From M3007 sp041392625 (GTDB lineage: Bacteria; Bacteroidota; Bacteroidia; Chitinophagales; Saprospiraceae): DNA of 64,000 nt. This document shows, in pieces, positions 8,995 to 17,189 of this stretch. The notes under the pieces were generated by a model. It saw only the letters and a list, made by a program, of their open reading frames with translations, did no database searches and had not been told where the DNA came from. The first letter of the stretch is position 1; each line of letters opens with the position of its first letter. A program made the translations under genes and the position numbers. The stretch covers positions 124,001 to 188,000 of the forward strand of contig JAWKLR010000002.1 in the NCBI GenBank assembly GCA_041392625.1. Direction: 5' to 3'.

Positions 8995-9717
8995 ATGGAA
9001 TTAGATCACCAGAGTACAAACTCCTACCAGTACCACAAAGAGGACAAACTCCTGTTGGCAGTTGACTGTATAATCTTTGGATTTGATGAAGAGGACCTGA
9101 AAATTCTTTTGATTAAAAGGGGCTTTGAACCCGAAAAAGGAAAATGGTCACTGGTGGGTGGGTTTCTAAAACGCAGCGAAACCCTGGAAACAGCAGCCAC
9201 ACGCATTCTGAAAATGTATACCGGCCTCGACAACATTTTCATGGAACAAGTCACCACTTTCAGCGAAGTGGATCGGGACCCCGTAGAACGAACCGTTTCA
9301 ACCGTGTACTATGCATTGGTAAACATCAAGGACCACAGCGAAAAACTGATCAAAAAATTCTCGGCCAACTGGTTCAGTGTATCCAGCGCTCCACACTTGA
9401 TTTTTGACCACGACAAAATGGTTCACCATGCCCTGAAACGCCTCCGAAACAGAGCAGCAACCGAACCCATCGGTTTTGAACTACTGCCCGAAAAGTTTAC
9501 CATGCGCCAGCTGCAAAAACTGTACGAAGCAATTTGGGATACCCAGCTGGACAAACGCAATTTCATCAACCGGGTGCGGGCACTTAATATCCTTGAAAAA
9601 CTGGATGAAAAAGACATGAGCTCTTCCAAAAAAGGCTCCTTCCTGTATCAATTTGATGCAGAGAAATACAATCGGGACAATGAAAAGTCATTCGCCCTGA
9701 ACTTCGCCGGACTTTAA
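8995..9717 (+). CDS. NrtR/AraR-type Nudix-fold transcriptional regulator
   Basis: A 240-residue protein with an N-terminal Nudix-like domain (about residues 18-150) and a C-terminal winged helix. The Nudix box is degenerate: the glycine, first Glu62 and Arg70 remain, but the three catalytic glutamates of REUxEExGU are replaced by Ile71, Met74 and Tyr75, so hydrolysis is not expected. The winged-helix half (TMRQLQKLYEAIWDTQLDKR) matches the NrtR family. In Bacteroides thetaiotaomicron a protein of this class (AraR) represses arabinose and arabinan genes and is released by arabinose. Its divergent position to SusCD, GH51 and GH43 genes supports the same role here. No symbol is assigned because orthology could not be tested. 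Confidence 0.85.
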   Translation: MELDHQSTNSYQYHKEDKLLLAVDCIIFGFDEEDLKILLIKRGFEPEKGKWSLVGGFLKRSETLETAATRILKMYTGLDNIFMEQVTTFSEVDRDPVERTVSTVYYALVNIKDHSEKLIKKFSANWFSVSSAPHLIFDHDKMVHHALKRLRNRAATEPIGFELLPEKFTMRQLQKLYEAIWDTQLDKRNFINRVRALNILEKLDEKDMSSSKKGSFLYQFDAEKYNRDNEKSFALNFAGL

Positions 9718-9729
9718 ATCTCCAGCCCC

Positions 9730-10557
9730 CTATTCCGGAAAATATTTTCGCAAAGCTACGGCCACCCCATCTTCAACATTACTCAGGGTCGTATCATCTG
9801 CAACTTCCAGTGCCTCCGGTCGGGCATTGGCCATGGCTATCCCACATCCCACCAGCTGCAGCATTTCAACATCGTTGTAGTTATCGCCAAAAGCCATGGC
9901 GGCATCCAAACCCAGTTGGTAGCTGTTTTGAAGCAGCTTTTCAATCGCAGAAGCTTTGGAAATTGATTTGCTTGAGACTTCGATGTAGGTATCTTTCGAC
10001 CGGTAAATTTGCAGCCGGTCAGAATAGCTTTCTCTTAAAAAATCTTCCAGTGGCCCGATTGCTTCAACCGGACCCATACACATGATTTTATGCGGACCAA
10101 TGCCTTCGGATTCCCAACGCGCAGCGACCGCATGGAGATCTGCAACTTCCGGATCGACGCGGGTGTTGTTTTGCTCGCGCTGTGCCCAGTAATCCATTGA
10201 AGGAACAAACCATTCGTCAAACCGGTACAAACTGATGTGCACCTCCGAGTCCTGCGTATGCTGAAGCAGCGCCCCTGGAATATCCGAATCGATGGGCAGG
10301 GAATGTAGAATTTCCGGACTTCCCCCTGCCTCGTTATACACATAAACCAATGCACCGTTGTAACAAATCAAGGGCGAAGAAGGAATGTCAAGGGCCTCCT
10401 GCAGATACTTCATGGCCGCAGGCATCCGAGCGGAAACCAGTATAAACGGCACGCGGTCTTTTATCCGTTTTACCTCGCGTATCGTAGCCTCCGACAGCGA
10501 TCGGTTTTTATCCAGCAGGGTGCCGTCTATATCGGAGCAAATGATTTTGTATTGCAT
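9730..10557 (-). CDS. Cof-type HAD superfamily phosphatase
   Basis: A 275-residue cytosolic hydrolase. Motif I is SDIDGTLLD with nucleophile Asp9 and Asp11; motif II is ILVSAR; motif IV is MAFGDNYNDVEML. The central insertion corresponds to the type IIB cap of the Cof subfamily, which dephosphorylates sugar phosphates, FMN or pyridoxal phosphate. It converges on the Nudix regulator with only 12 bases between the stops. The specific substrate cannot be read from sequence; the location beside an arabinan locus makes a sugar phosphate plausible but unproven. Confidence 0.88.
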   Translation of the reverse strand: MQYKIICSDIDGTLLDKNRSLSEATIREVKRIKDRVPFILVSARMPAAMKYLQEALDIPSSPLICYNGALVYVYNEAGGSPEILHSLPIDSDIPGALLQHTQDSEVHISLYRFDEWFVPSMDYWAQREQNNTRVDPEVADLHAVAARWESEGIGPHKIMCMGPVEAIGPLEDFLRESYSDRLQIYRSKDTYIEVSSKSISKASAIEKLLQNSYQLGLDAAMAFGDNYNDVEMLQLVGCGIAMANARPEALEVADDTTLSNVEDGVAVALRKYFPE

Positions 10558-10630
10558 GGTATATCAAATCAGAATATGCCGAGGCTATTTATTCAAGAGC
10601 CTAAAACTTTGACACTATGGTGCTTCACAA

Positions 10631-12751
10631 TTAGATACTTATAAAGACTTTACTTACAATTTCTCCTGAAGAATCATCTATAATTAAAAGCATATAAACC
10701 CCGGCATCTAAATCAGGCAAGTCTATTATATATTCACCATTGGCATATTGGTAATTTATTTCAGCCCACACCAAACCCCTCGGACTAACAATTTTAAAAC
10801 GAGTTGTATCCTCAGGATCAAGCCTTTTTATGGATATGGAACTTCCGGATACAGGATTGGGATAAACTTCATTTTCTTCAAACGTTGATACGATTTGCCC
10901 AACTGTAATTTCCATTATTGAGGTGCAGTTATTTGCGTCCTGAACTGTTAATTTATAAACACCAGCTGCTAACTGATCAATAAAATTTGAATCAACTCCC
11001 ATGAAGTCTTCCCATATAAATGTATACGGACCTGTACCACCACTTACGGATATTAAGATTGAACCAGACATGCTTGTTCCCACTTCAGGGCTTATATCAA
11101 CTAAAACAAACAAACTGTCCGGCTGTGAAATGGTTAACTCATTAACCTGTATGTTATCATTTGAATCTGTAATTGACAATTCATAGGTGCCAGAAGGCAA
11201 CCCCGAAACTATTGGCCCTACTAATGAGGGGTCACTCCATGAATAACTGTATGGAGGGAACCCGCCTGCTGTTTCAATAAAAATACTATCGGAAAGGCCT
11301 CCAAAACAATCAACCTCTAGACTACCTGTAACTGTTGTTATTAACTGCGGAGGTGGGAAATACCGCCACATTTCACCTCCAAAATCTGTTGTGTATGTTA
11401 CAAAAAGTAGGATAGTATCCAATGAATAAAAGGGCCCTGGGTACCCTCCTGTAGGACCTGGCACGATCTCAGTTAAAAGATTAGTAGTTGAGTCTGAACC
11501 ACCTGAAACCCAAAGTTCAACTCCAATTGTGTCTGAGCTTTCAGCCCCCATAAACACTTTCCCTTGATGTGCATGAATATGTGTGGGAAGAGAAAAAGAC
11601 CCAAGAGGCCCAGGATAAACATCTTTTACCAAATAGGTGCCAGACTCTGTTCCATCACTCCGCCACAACTCCAGTCCTGTTTCCCCATCATCAAATTTAT
11701 AATAAAGAATGGTGTCAACAATTACAAAATTCTGAGGGGGCTCGCCAAAATTACCTTCGGAGGATGCATCCCTGACCATATAGGTCCCCACGGAAGTCCC
11801 ATCACTTCGCCATAACTCCTTTCCATGTACACCATCATCCGCAGCGAAATAAACTACATCACCAATTTTCTGAAAACGGATTTCACCTGAACTGGGTAGA
11901 AAATTCAATCCGCCCTTATTGGGTAAAGGATTAATATCAAACACTTGTTCAGTGCCACTTTCTGTTCCATCACTTCGCCAAAGTTCATAATTCCCAATCT
12001 CTGAAGCAGCTCGAAATAACAAATACCCATTACAGCTTATTAAATCGGAAGGCTCACTACTTAGGATTTCGCCAATTTTTTTTACTAAGGTTGTTCCTGC
12101 TTCAGTACCATCTGTAACCCAGAGCTCGCCATTTGCCTGAAAATAAAGTTTCCCCTCATGAGAACCAAATTCCTCTGGATAGCTCCCCGCGATTGGCCAA
12201 GTAGGAGCTGAATTAATATCCTTAACTAGCACCGTTCCGTCTGCTGTGCCATCGCTTCGCCATAACTCCATCCCATGCACCCCGTCATCTGCTCTGAAAA
12301 ACAACATATTATTAAATAAATAAAAAACATCCCCTTGGCCAAAATACATACTACCTGTTGGACCAGGATTAATATCCTTCACCAAAAATGTTCCACCCGA
12401 AGTTCCATCCGTTCGCCATAATTCACTTCCATGTACATTATCACTTGCTATAAAAAACACAAAACTGTCAGTAGGGAAAAAAGATTCGCAATGTGAATTT
12501 CCTACTCCGGGATTCACGTCCTTAATCATGTATGTACCATCAGTAGTACCATCTGTTCTCCACAATTCTGTGTTAGATATTTCATCTCTTGCCGCAAAAA
12601 TCAAAAAATCATTAAACTCTGCTAAAGGCATACTAGCAGTTGTCCAAGAAGTTCCTGATCCCACATTTATATCTTTAACTAACTCAGCCTGTGATTTTAG
12701 TAAGACTGGAAAACAAAACAATATAAAAAGTACACTCAAATAGTTTTTCAT
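10631..12751 (-). CDS. T9SS-secreted protein with ELWRSDGT repeats and SprB-like repeats
   Basis: A 706-residue secreted protein. After the signal peptide (residues 1-20) come about eight units with the core ELWRSDGTxxGTxLVKDI spaced 45-60 residues, a pattern that folds as a beta-propeller-like array in bacterial surface proteins. Two SprB-like modules follow (GGFPPYSYSWSD and GGTGPYTFIWED, each ending GTYELSITD or GVYKLTVQD), then a type A T9SS sorting domain (NPVSGSSISI to VSKVFI). Base composition is clearly more AT-rich than neighbours, which suggests a different origin or relaxed composition. No catalytic motif is seen; adhesion or gliding is possible. Confidence 0.82.
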   Translation of the reverse strand: MKNYLSVLFILFCFPVLLKSQAELVKDINVGSGTSWTTASMPLAEFNDFLIFAARDEISNTELWRTDGTTDGTYMIKDVNPGVGNSHCESFFPTDSFVFFIASDNVHGSELWRTDGTSGGTFLVKDINPGPTGSMYFGQGDVFYLFNNMLFFRADDGVHGMELWRSDGTADGTVLVKDINSAPTWPIAGSYPEEFGSHEGKLYFQANGELWVTDGTEAGTTLVKKIGEILSSEPSDLISCNGYLLFRAASEIGNYELWRSDGTESGTEQVFDINPLPNKGGLNFLPSSGEIRFQKIGDVVYFAADDGVHGKELWRSDGTSVGTYMVRDASSEGNFGEPPQNFVIVDTILYYKFDDGETGLELWRSDGTESGTYLVKDVYPGPLGSFSLPTHIHAHQGKVFMGAESSDTIGVELWVSGGSDSTTNLLTEIVPGPTGGYPGPFYSLDTILLFVTYTTDFGGEMWRYFPPPQLITTVTGSLEVDCFGGLSDSIFIETAGGFPPYSYSWSDPSLVGPIVSGLPSGTYELSITDSNDNIQVNELTISQPDSLFVLVDISPEVGTSMSGSILISVSGGTGPYTFIWEDFMGVDSNFIDQLAAGVYKLTVQDANNCTSIMEITVGQIVSTFEENEVYPNPVSGSSISIKRLDPEDTTRFKIVSPRGLVWAEINYQYANGEYIIDLPDLDAGVYMLLIIDDSSGEIVSKVFISI

Positions 12752-13069
12752 AGGGTTAAATAATTACAAGGTTTATTGAGAGTTTTAAAAACCAATGTAA
12801 GAAAACAACCATGATTTACTTTTTCAAGAAAATATTTAATTTTGAAAAACTTGGCTTAAAAAACTGATTTATAGGAACAAGTTTTCATTAGATCTAATTC
12901 CTTTGGTCTGAAATAATTATTATTATCAGGTACGTTTTAATCCAATGATGTCAATAATTATATTTTCATTTTCCGAACTAAACAGGATTGCATCAAAAGA
13001 ATTTCCAAAACAAACAACAGGCCAACAACTCAGACACCCCTCATTTATAGTTCTGTGTTTTCCCCCTCT
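12752..13069. other. AT-rich intergenic gap
   Basis: These 318 bases lie between the starts of the ELWRSDGT protein and the end of the GH109-like gene. They are strongly AT-rich like the gene before them. No open frame, clear hairpin terminator or match to the repeat families of this window was found. Confidence 0.6.
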
Positions 13070-14461
13070 CTAAAATTCATCGCCAAAGGCAAAATTCGGC
13101 TCGCGCATAGTCCAGCGGCCACGAGTGAAATCTGGGAAAGCCTGAGGACTGCTCCCCGTCGCAATCGACGCTTCGCTGAGCGGAGTAATGGCCAGCCAGG
13201 TAGCGGCATCGTACACATCGAGTTGAGGCGCCTGGTTTCTTTTTGCGCTTTCTACAAAATGGTGAAAAACAAAAAAGTCCATCCCGCCATGCCCCGCTGT
13301 TTTGGCATCGGATCCGTAGCGTTTCCACAAGGGATGATCGTATTTATCCAACCAGGCCTTTGCTTCTTCCCAGGCATGGGGCTTGGTAAGGCCTTCCAGC
13401 ATCAGACTTTTATTTACAGCCATCCAGATGCCCTGGGTGCCCTGCACCCGAAATCCAAGCGAGTACGGACGCGGCAGGTTGGTATCGTGTGAAATAATAA
13501 TGCTCTCACCGTTGGATGTTTTCAGTACCGAAGTCACTACATCCCCCAGATTGAACCGGACTTTCGCATTCGGGTGGTCTTCACCGCCCTTCGGATGTTC
13601 GACAATGTAATTGTGCAGTCCTCTGCTTTTGCTTGCAGTAGATGTCAGGTATAAAATCCGGTTGCCGCGGTTGATGTTGGTGTACATTGCTACCGGACCG
13701 ATCCCGTGCGTCGGGTACAAATCGCCGTTGCGGTGCACCGAATGTTTGGTCCGCCATTTTGCTTCGCTGTATCCTTTTTCTCCAAACTCCACACCGGAAT
13801 TGTAGGGCGTTACACCGTCATTGAATTTTACGCCGCGCAGGTCGTGCTGATACCCGCATTCCAGGTGCATCATTTCTCCAAAAAGTCCTTCCCGAACCAT
13901 TTGCAATACGGCCATCACATCCCGACGGTAACACACATTTTCCATAAACATCAGGTGCGTACCCGTTTCCTCGTGGGTATTTACGAGTTGCCAACATTCA
14001 TCCAAAGAAAAACCGCCGCAGACCTCCGTACCCGTGTACTTTCCTGCCTTCATGGCTGCAACACATTGCTCGGTGTGGTATTCCCAGGGAGAGGCAATGA
14101 CCACCGCATCTACGTCCGGATTTTCCAGCAAACGCAGGTAATCCTGTGGCCCCTGATCGTACACCGCAGGTTTGGGCTTGCCGGCTTTTTCAATCATGCT
14201 GAGGGTACCTGCCACCATCCCGGGATCGGGATCAGCAATGGCTGCCACCACACAATCATCCCGGCGCAGTGCCAGGTCGACATGGCTTTGTCCCCGCATA
14301 CCAGTTCCGATGAACCCTATCCGCAATTTGTCTTTCCCTCCGAAAGAGCGACGCGGAGTGGATTGGGGTTCATTTGCTTTCAGGGTGCCTGGTACCACAA
14401 CCGCAGCCGAAGCCAGAGCGGTATTTTGAATAAACGAACGGCGGTCTAGTTTTTTTGACAT
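13070..14461 (-). CDS. Gfo/Idh/MocA-fold protein, GH109-like (alpha-N-acetylgalactosaminidase type)
   Basis: A 463-residue protein with a Tat signal (RRSFIQN at residues 7-13 and a hydrophobic stretch). The Rossmann domain has IGFIGTGMRGQSHV near residue 47 for tightly bound NAD. The segment NGDLYPTHGIGPVAMYTNIN is the hallmark of family GH109, whose members use an NAD-dependent oxidation-elimination mechanism to remove alpha-GalNAc. Tat export of a folded, cofactor-loaded protein fits this. It could also be another sugar oxidoreductase of the superfamily. It is a single gene; the upstream gap holds a family A repeat. Confidence 0.8.
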   Translation of the reverse strand: MSKKLDRRSFIQNTALASAAVVVPGTLKANEPQSTPRRSFGGKDKLRIGFIGTGMRGQSHVDLALRRDDCVVAAIADPDPGMVAGTLSMIEKAGKPKPAVYDQGPQDYLRLLENPDVDAVVIASPWEYHTEQCVAAMKAGKYTGTEVCGGFSLDECWQLVNTHEETGTHLMFMENVCYRRDVMAVLQMVREGLFGEMMHLECGYQHDLRGVKFNDGVTPYNSGVEFGEKGYSEAKWRTKHSVHRNGDLYPTHGIGPVAMYTNINRGNRILYLTSTASKSRGLHNYIVEHPKGGEDHPNAKVRFNLGDVVTSVLKTSNGESIIISHDTNLPRPYSLGFRVQGTQGIWMAVNKSLMLEGLTKPHAWEEAKAWLDKYDHPLWKRYGSDAKTAGHGGMDFFVFHHFVESAKRNQAPQLDVYDAATWLAITPLSEASIATGSSPQAFPDFTRGRWTMREPNFAFGDEF

Positions 14462-14593
14462 AACTCCTAATACATTTTATCATGGGTCTTCACAGCCCGA
14501 ATTCACAGATGCTTTCACTCCCGTTTCCAGGCAGCCTGTAAAACAACAGGATTTCTCGTACATTTCAAAAAGTGACACCCCAAAGTTGAAATT

Positions 14594-14801
14594 GTTTATT
14601 CGGCCCTCCGGGCCTTGTTTATTCGGGACGCTGCGCTTTCCCTTGTTTATTTGTTGAAATAGAAGTAGTAAGTGGCAAGTGATAAGTTGACTTACAAAAT
14701 GTCAAAAATGTTCTTACTACTTATCACTTACTACTTACCACTTCTATGTAAACAAACATCAACAAATCATCCAAGCCCGAAGGGCGCTTCATCAAATCAT
14801 C
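14594..14801. repeat. family A modular hairpin repeat, copy A1
   Basis: The core is an inverted repeat (14661-14687 with 14719-14745) matching at 24 of 27 positions, built from GTAAGT-like words. On the left are two small GC palindromes linked by GTTTATT (CGGCCCTCCGGGCC; GGGACGCTGCGC). On the right are ATCAACAAATCATC words around CCCGAAGGGCGC. It occupies the divergent gap between the GH109-like gene and the methyltransferase, so any promoters of these genes lie in or beside it. Confidence 0.85.
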
Positions 14802-14825
14802 AAAAAAAACGATCTTAGCACTACA

Positions 14826-15497
14826 ATGGCTTCGATCAAATCCTATTACAGTAGCATTGCATCTGAATACGATGCCGACCGTTTTGGAAACAGCTACGGC
14901 AGGTACCTGCACGCGCAGGAGTGGGCTGTGTTGAAAAAATGGGTGCCGGGGCCAGAGGTTCCGAGCCTCGATCTGGCTTGCGGCACCGGTCGGTTTTCGG
15001 CTCTCACTCAATGTGGGGCCGACCTCAGCGAGGCCATGTTGGAACAAGCCCGTGCCAAACACCCCGGGAAAGATTTTTATTGCTGTGATGCCAGCCAGCT
15101 GCCCTTTGAAAACGAACAGTTTGATCTTGTTTTGAGCATGCATCTCTTCATGCATCTTACAGAAAATAAAGCCGGTGAAATCCTGGATGAAGTGCATCGG
15201 GTGTTGCGCCCCGGCGGCCGCTTTGTACTCGATTTTCCCTCCCGAATCCGGCGCGATCTGCTGCAAACCCGAAAGCCTACGAACTGGCATGGATCAACGG
15301 CTTATACACCCGGTGAGTTTGCCAAAATTCGGCCGGAAAATTGGAACTGGAAACGAAGTCGGGGACTGCTTTTTTTCCCAATTCACCGTTTGCCTAGCAC
15401 AATCCGTCCCGCCTTTCGGCCACTTGATTCGCTTTTATGCGCAAGCCCGCTTAAGTCCCTGGCATCCTATCAGCTCATTGAATTGGAAAAAAGATGA
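14826..15497 (+). CDS. class I SAM-dependent methyltransferase (Methyltransf_11 type)
   Basis: A 223-residue cytosolic enzyme. Motif I is LDLACGTGRFSALT (SAM-binding glycine loop, about residues 44-57), an acidic residue ends the next strand (CGADLSEAM), motif III is CDASQLPFENEQFDLV and motif post-II is VLRPGGRFVLDFPS. This arrangement is shared by UbiE/BioC-like small-molecule methyltransferases; the substrate is unknown. The stop overlaps the start of the VanW-like gene by 4 bases (ATGA), which implies translational coupling and a shared role, perhaps in cell-envelope modification. Confidence 0.88.
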   Translation: MASIKSYYSSIASEYDADRFGNSYGRYLHAQEWAVLKKWVPGPEVPSLDLACGTGRFSALTQCGADLSEAMLEQARAKHPGKDFYCCDASQLPFENEQFDLVLSMHLFMHLTENKAGEILDEVHRVLRPGGRFVLDFPSRIRRDLLQTRKPTNWHGSTAYTPGEFAKIRPENWNWKRSRGLLFFPIHRLPSTIRPAFRPLDSLLCASPLKSLASYQLIELEKR

Positions 15498-16219
15498 AAG
15501 CGCTGATCCCCAAATCCATGCGGCTTCAAATCCGACTGCTTCAACGCGGGCTTCGTGATTTGAAAAATGGGATTCAGGCTCAGTTGGCCCGGCCGGAAAA
15601 TGAAATTCCACCGCTCCCATTTTCCATTTCACTGCAACAAGGACTAGGGAAAAGTGCCTATACCGAAAACAAACGACACAACCTCCAATGCGCCTTTCAG
15701 TCCATGGCGCAAACCACCCTTCGACCGGGGCAAATTTTTTCATTCTGGAAACTGGCCGGTGCACCTACTGCAAAAAATGGGTATAAAAAAGGACGCAACC
15801 TCATTCAGGGAAGTCTATCGGAAGATTATGGCGGCGGACTTTGTCAGTTGTCTGGCATCCTCTACCACCTCGCCTTGCAGGGAGGAATGGAAGTGCTGGA
15901 ACGCCACAACCACACCCGGGACATTTACGAAGATCACGAGCGTTTTTATCCACTTGGTGCAGATGCTACAGTTGTATATGGGTACAAAGACTTGCGCCTA
16001 CGCAACCCCTTTTCTTTTCCCGTCCGATTTGAATTTGAACTAACCGACGAGCATTTCACTGCCCGGCTGTGCAGCGCCGAGGCCATTCCAATACAACAGA
16101 TTGCATTCGAGCGAACCGACTTGCCAAACGGAAACAAAACCGTGGAGACCTGGCTTTTAAAATCAGATAAAAAAAAGCAATTGTTGGCCCAGAGCACCTA
16201 TCTGGGAAAAGACGTCTGA
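15494..16219 (+). CDS. vanW: VanW family protein
   Basis: A 241-residue protein with the VanW domain over about residues 50-230. The signatures RPGQIFSFWKLAGAPTAKN, GGGLCQLSGILYHLAL and VYGYKDLRLRNPF are present. VanW is an accessory protein of some vancomycin-resistance clusters and also occurs in many bacteria with no such cluster; its biochemical role is unsettled. No signal peptide or membrane segment is evident. No van ligase or dehydrogenase genes are nearby, so resistance is not implied. Coupled by a 4-base overlap to the methyltransferase. Confidence 0.88.
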   Translation: MKALIPKSMRLQIRLLQRGLRDLKNGIQAQLARPENEIPPLPFSISLQQGLGKSAYTENKRHNLQCAFQSMAQTTLRPGQIFSFWKLAGAPTAKNGYKKGRNLIQGSLSEDYGGGLCQLSGILYHLALQGGMEVLERHNHTRDIYEDHERFYPLGADATVVYGYKDLRLRNPFSFPVRFEFELTDEHFTARLCSAEAIPIQQIAFERTDLPNGNKTVETWLLKSDKKKQLLAQSTYLGKDV

Positions 16220-16226
16220 CCCACTT

Positions 16227-17189
16227 TTAATGATACCAACAAAGTGCCAGTACACCCAATGCAAAAAGCAGGGCGTACCCACGGGCAAGCCAGCGCTCAA
16301 AACGCTGGATGGGTGCAACCTCGTATTCCATCAAAACCCGGTTGCCGGCCCGAATGACCTGAAGCAACACCAGCGAGATAATGAGGTAGGCCAGCAGGTA
16401 AATTTTATCCATCAACACCATGTACCCAATATCGGGCAAAGCATCGCCGTAGGATTGATGCAAAAACACCGCCGTAAGCAAGCCGCCAATGGGAAGATTC
16501 GACCGGGTATCGATGTAATTGGGGTGCAACAAAAGCGCGCCAATGCTCACCAACATAACGATAAACAAGGGGAGCATCATTTTTAAAATGAAATAACTGA
16601 TGGGCCGAACCAGCAGTACATTGAAACTGAGGTTGCTGTAAAAACGCGCGTTTTCATCCGGATTTCCGAAATCCGTTACATAGTCATGCACACTTGATTC
16701 CAGAACACAATTCCGGGTATCCCATCCCACCAGGTTCAGGGTTGTTCGCATATTCGCGCCATTGCGGTCGGGCACAAAAACCAATTCGCTGGAGTCAAAC
16801 TCCGGGTGTTCAATCTGGATGTCGAGCTGGTGACGATCCAGCGGGAAGCGGTTGAGTTTGTAGGAGTGAAAAAAGCGGCCCTCCACGCGAAAAATCCGGT
16901 AATTGCTCCCATCCGAAAGAAGGCTGTCAGATCCGTCGCCCGAGGTTTCAAAATGCATATCCCATTTTTCAATGGAGTTCACAAATTCAATTTCACAGGG
17001 ATTGATTTCTCCTTTCCATTTAAACCAGATATAAAAATCGGCACAAAACGAATGCTCGTTCATGTTCAGGTCGTACAGGTTCATCAGATAGATGCCCGTA
17101 CGCACTTCCTGTGGCTTCCCAATGAGCGATTGAGGCGCCAGGAAAAACAAGATAAAAGCAATCGAAAGGGTATGAATAAGGACTCTCAT
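16227..17189 (-). CDS. prokaryotic pentameric ligand-gated ion channel homologue (Cys-loop family)
   Basis: A 320-residue membrane protein with the GLIC/ELIC plan. After a signal peptide (residues 1-25) is a beta-sandwich ligand domain of about 170 residues with the Pro-loop FPLDRHQLDI (115-124), lacking the flanking cysteines as in other bacterial members. M1 is about 197-221 (RPISYFILKMMLPLFIV), pore helix M2 about 229-248 (RSNLPIGGLLTAVFLHQ), M3 about 258-279 and M4 about 303-319, which ends the protein. Such channels open on protons or small amines. The start overlaps the stop of the upstream T9SS protein by 4 bases. Family confident; ligand and ion selectivity unknown. Confidence 0.85.
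   Translation of the reverse strand: MRVLIHTLSIAFILFFLAPQSLIGKPQEVRTGIYLMNLYDLNMNEHSFCADFYIWFKWKGEINPCEIEFVNSIEKWDMHFETSGDGSDSLLSDGSNYRIFRVEGRFFHSYKLNRFPLDRHQLDIQIEHPEFDSSELVFVPDRNGANMRTTLNLVGWDTRNCVLESSVHDYVTDFGNPDENARFYSNLSFNVLLVRPISYFILKMMLPLFIVMLVSIGALLLHPNYIDTRSNLPIGGLLTAVFLHQSYGDALPDIGYMVLMDKIYLLAYLIISLVLLQVIRAGNRVLMEYEVAPIQRFERWLARGYALLFALGVLALCWYH

Noticed and set aside
15494..16219. Vancomycin-resistance cluster
   Set aside because: Only VanW is present; there is no D-Ala-D-Lac ligase, VanH, VanX or VanRS pair in the window.
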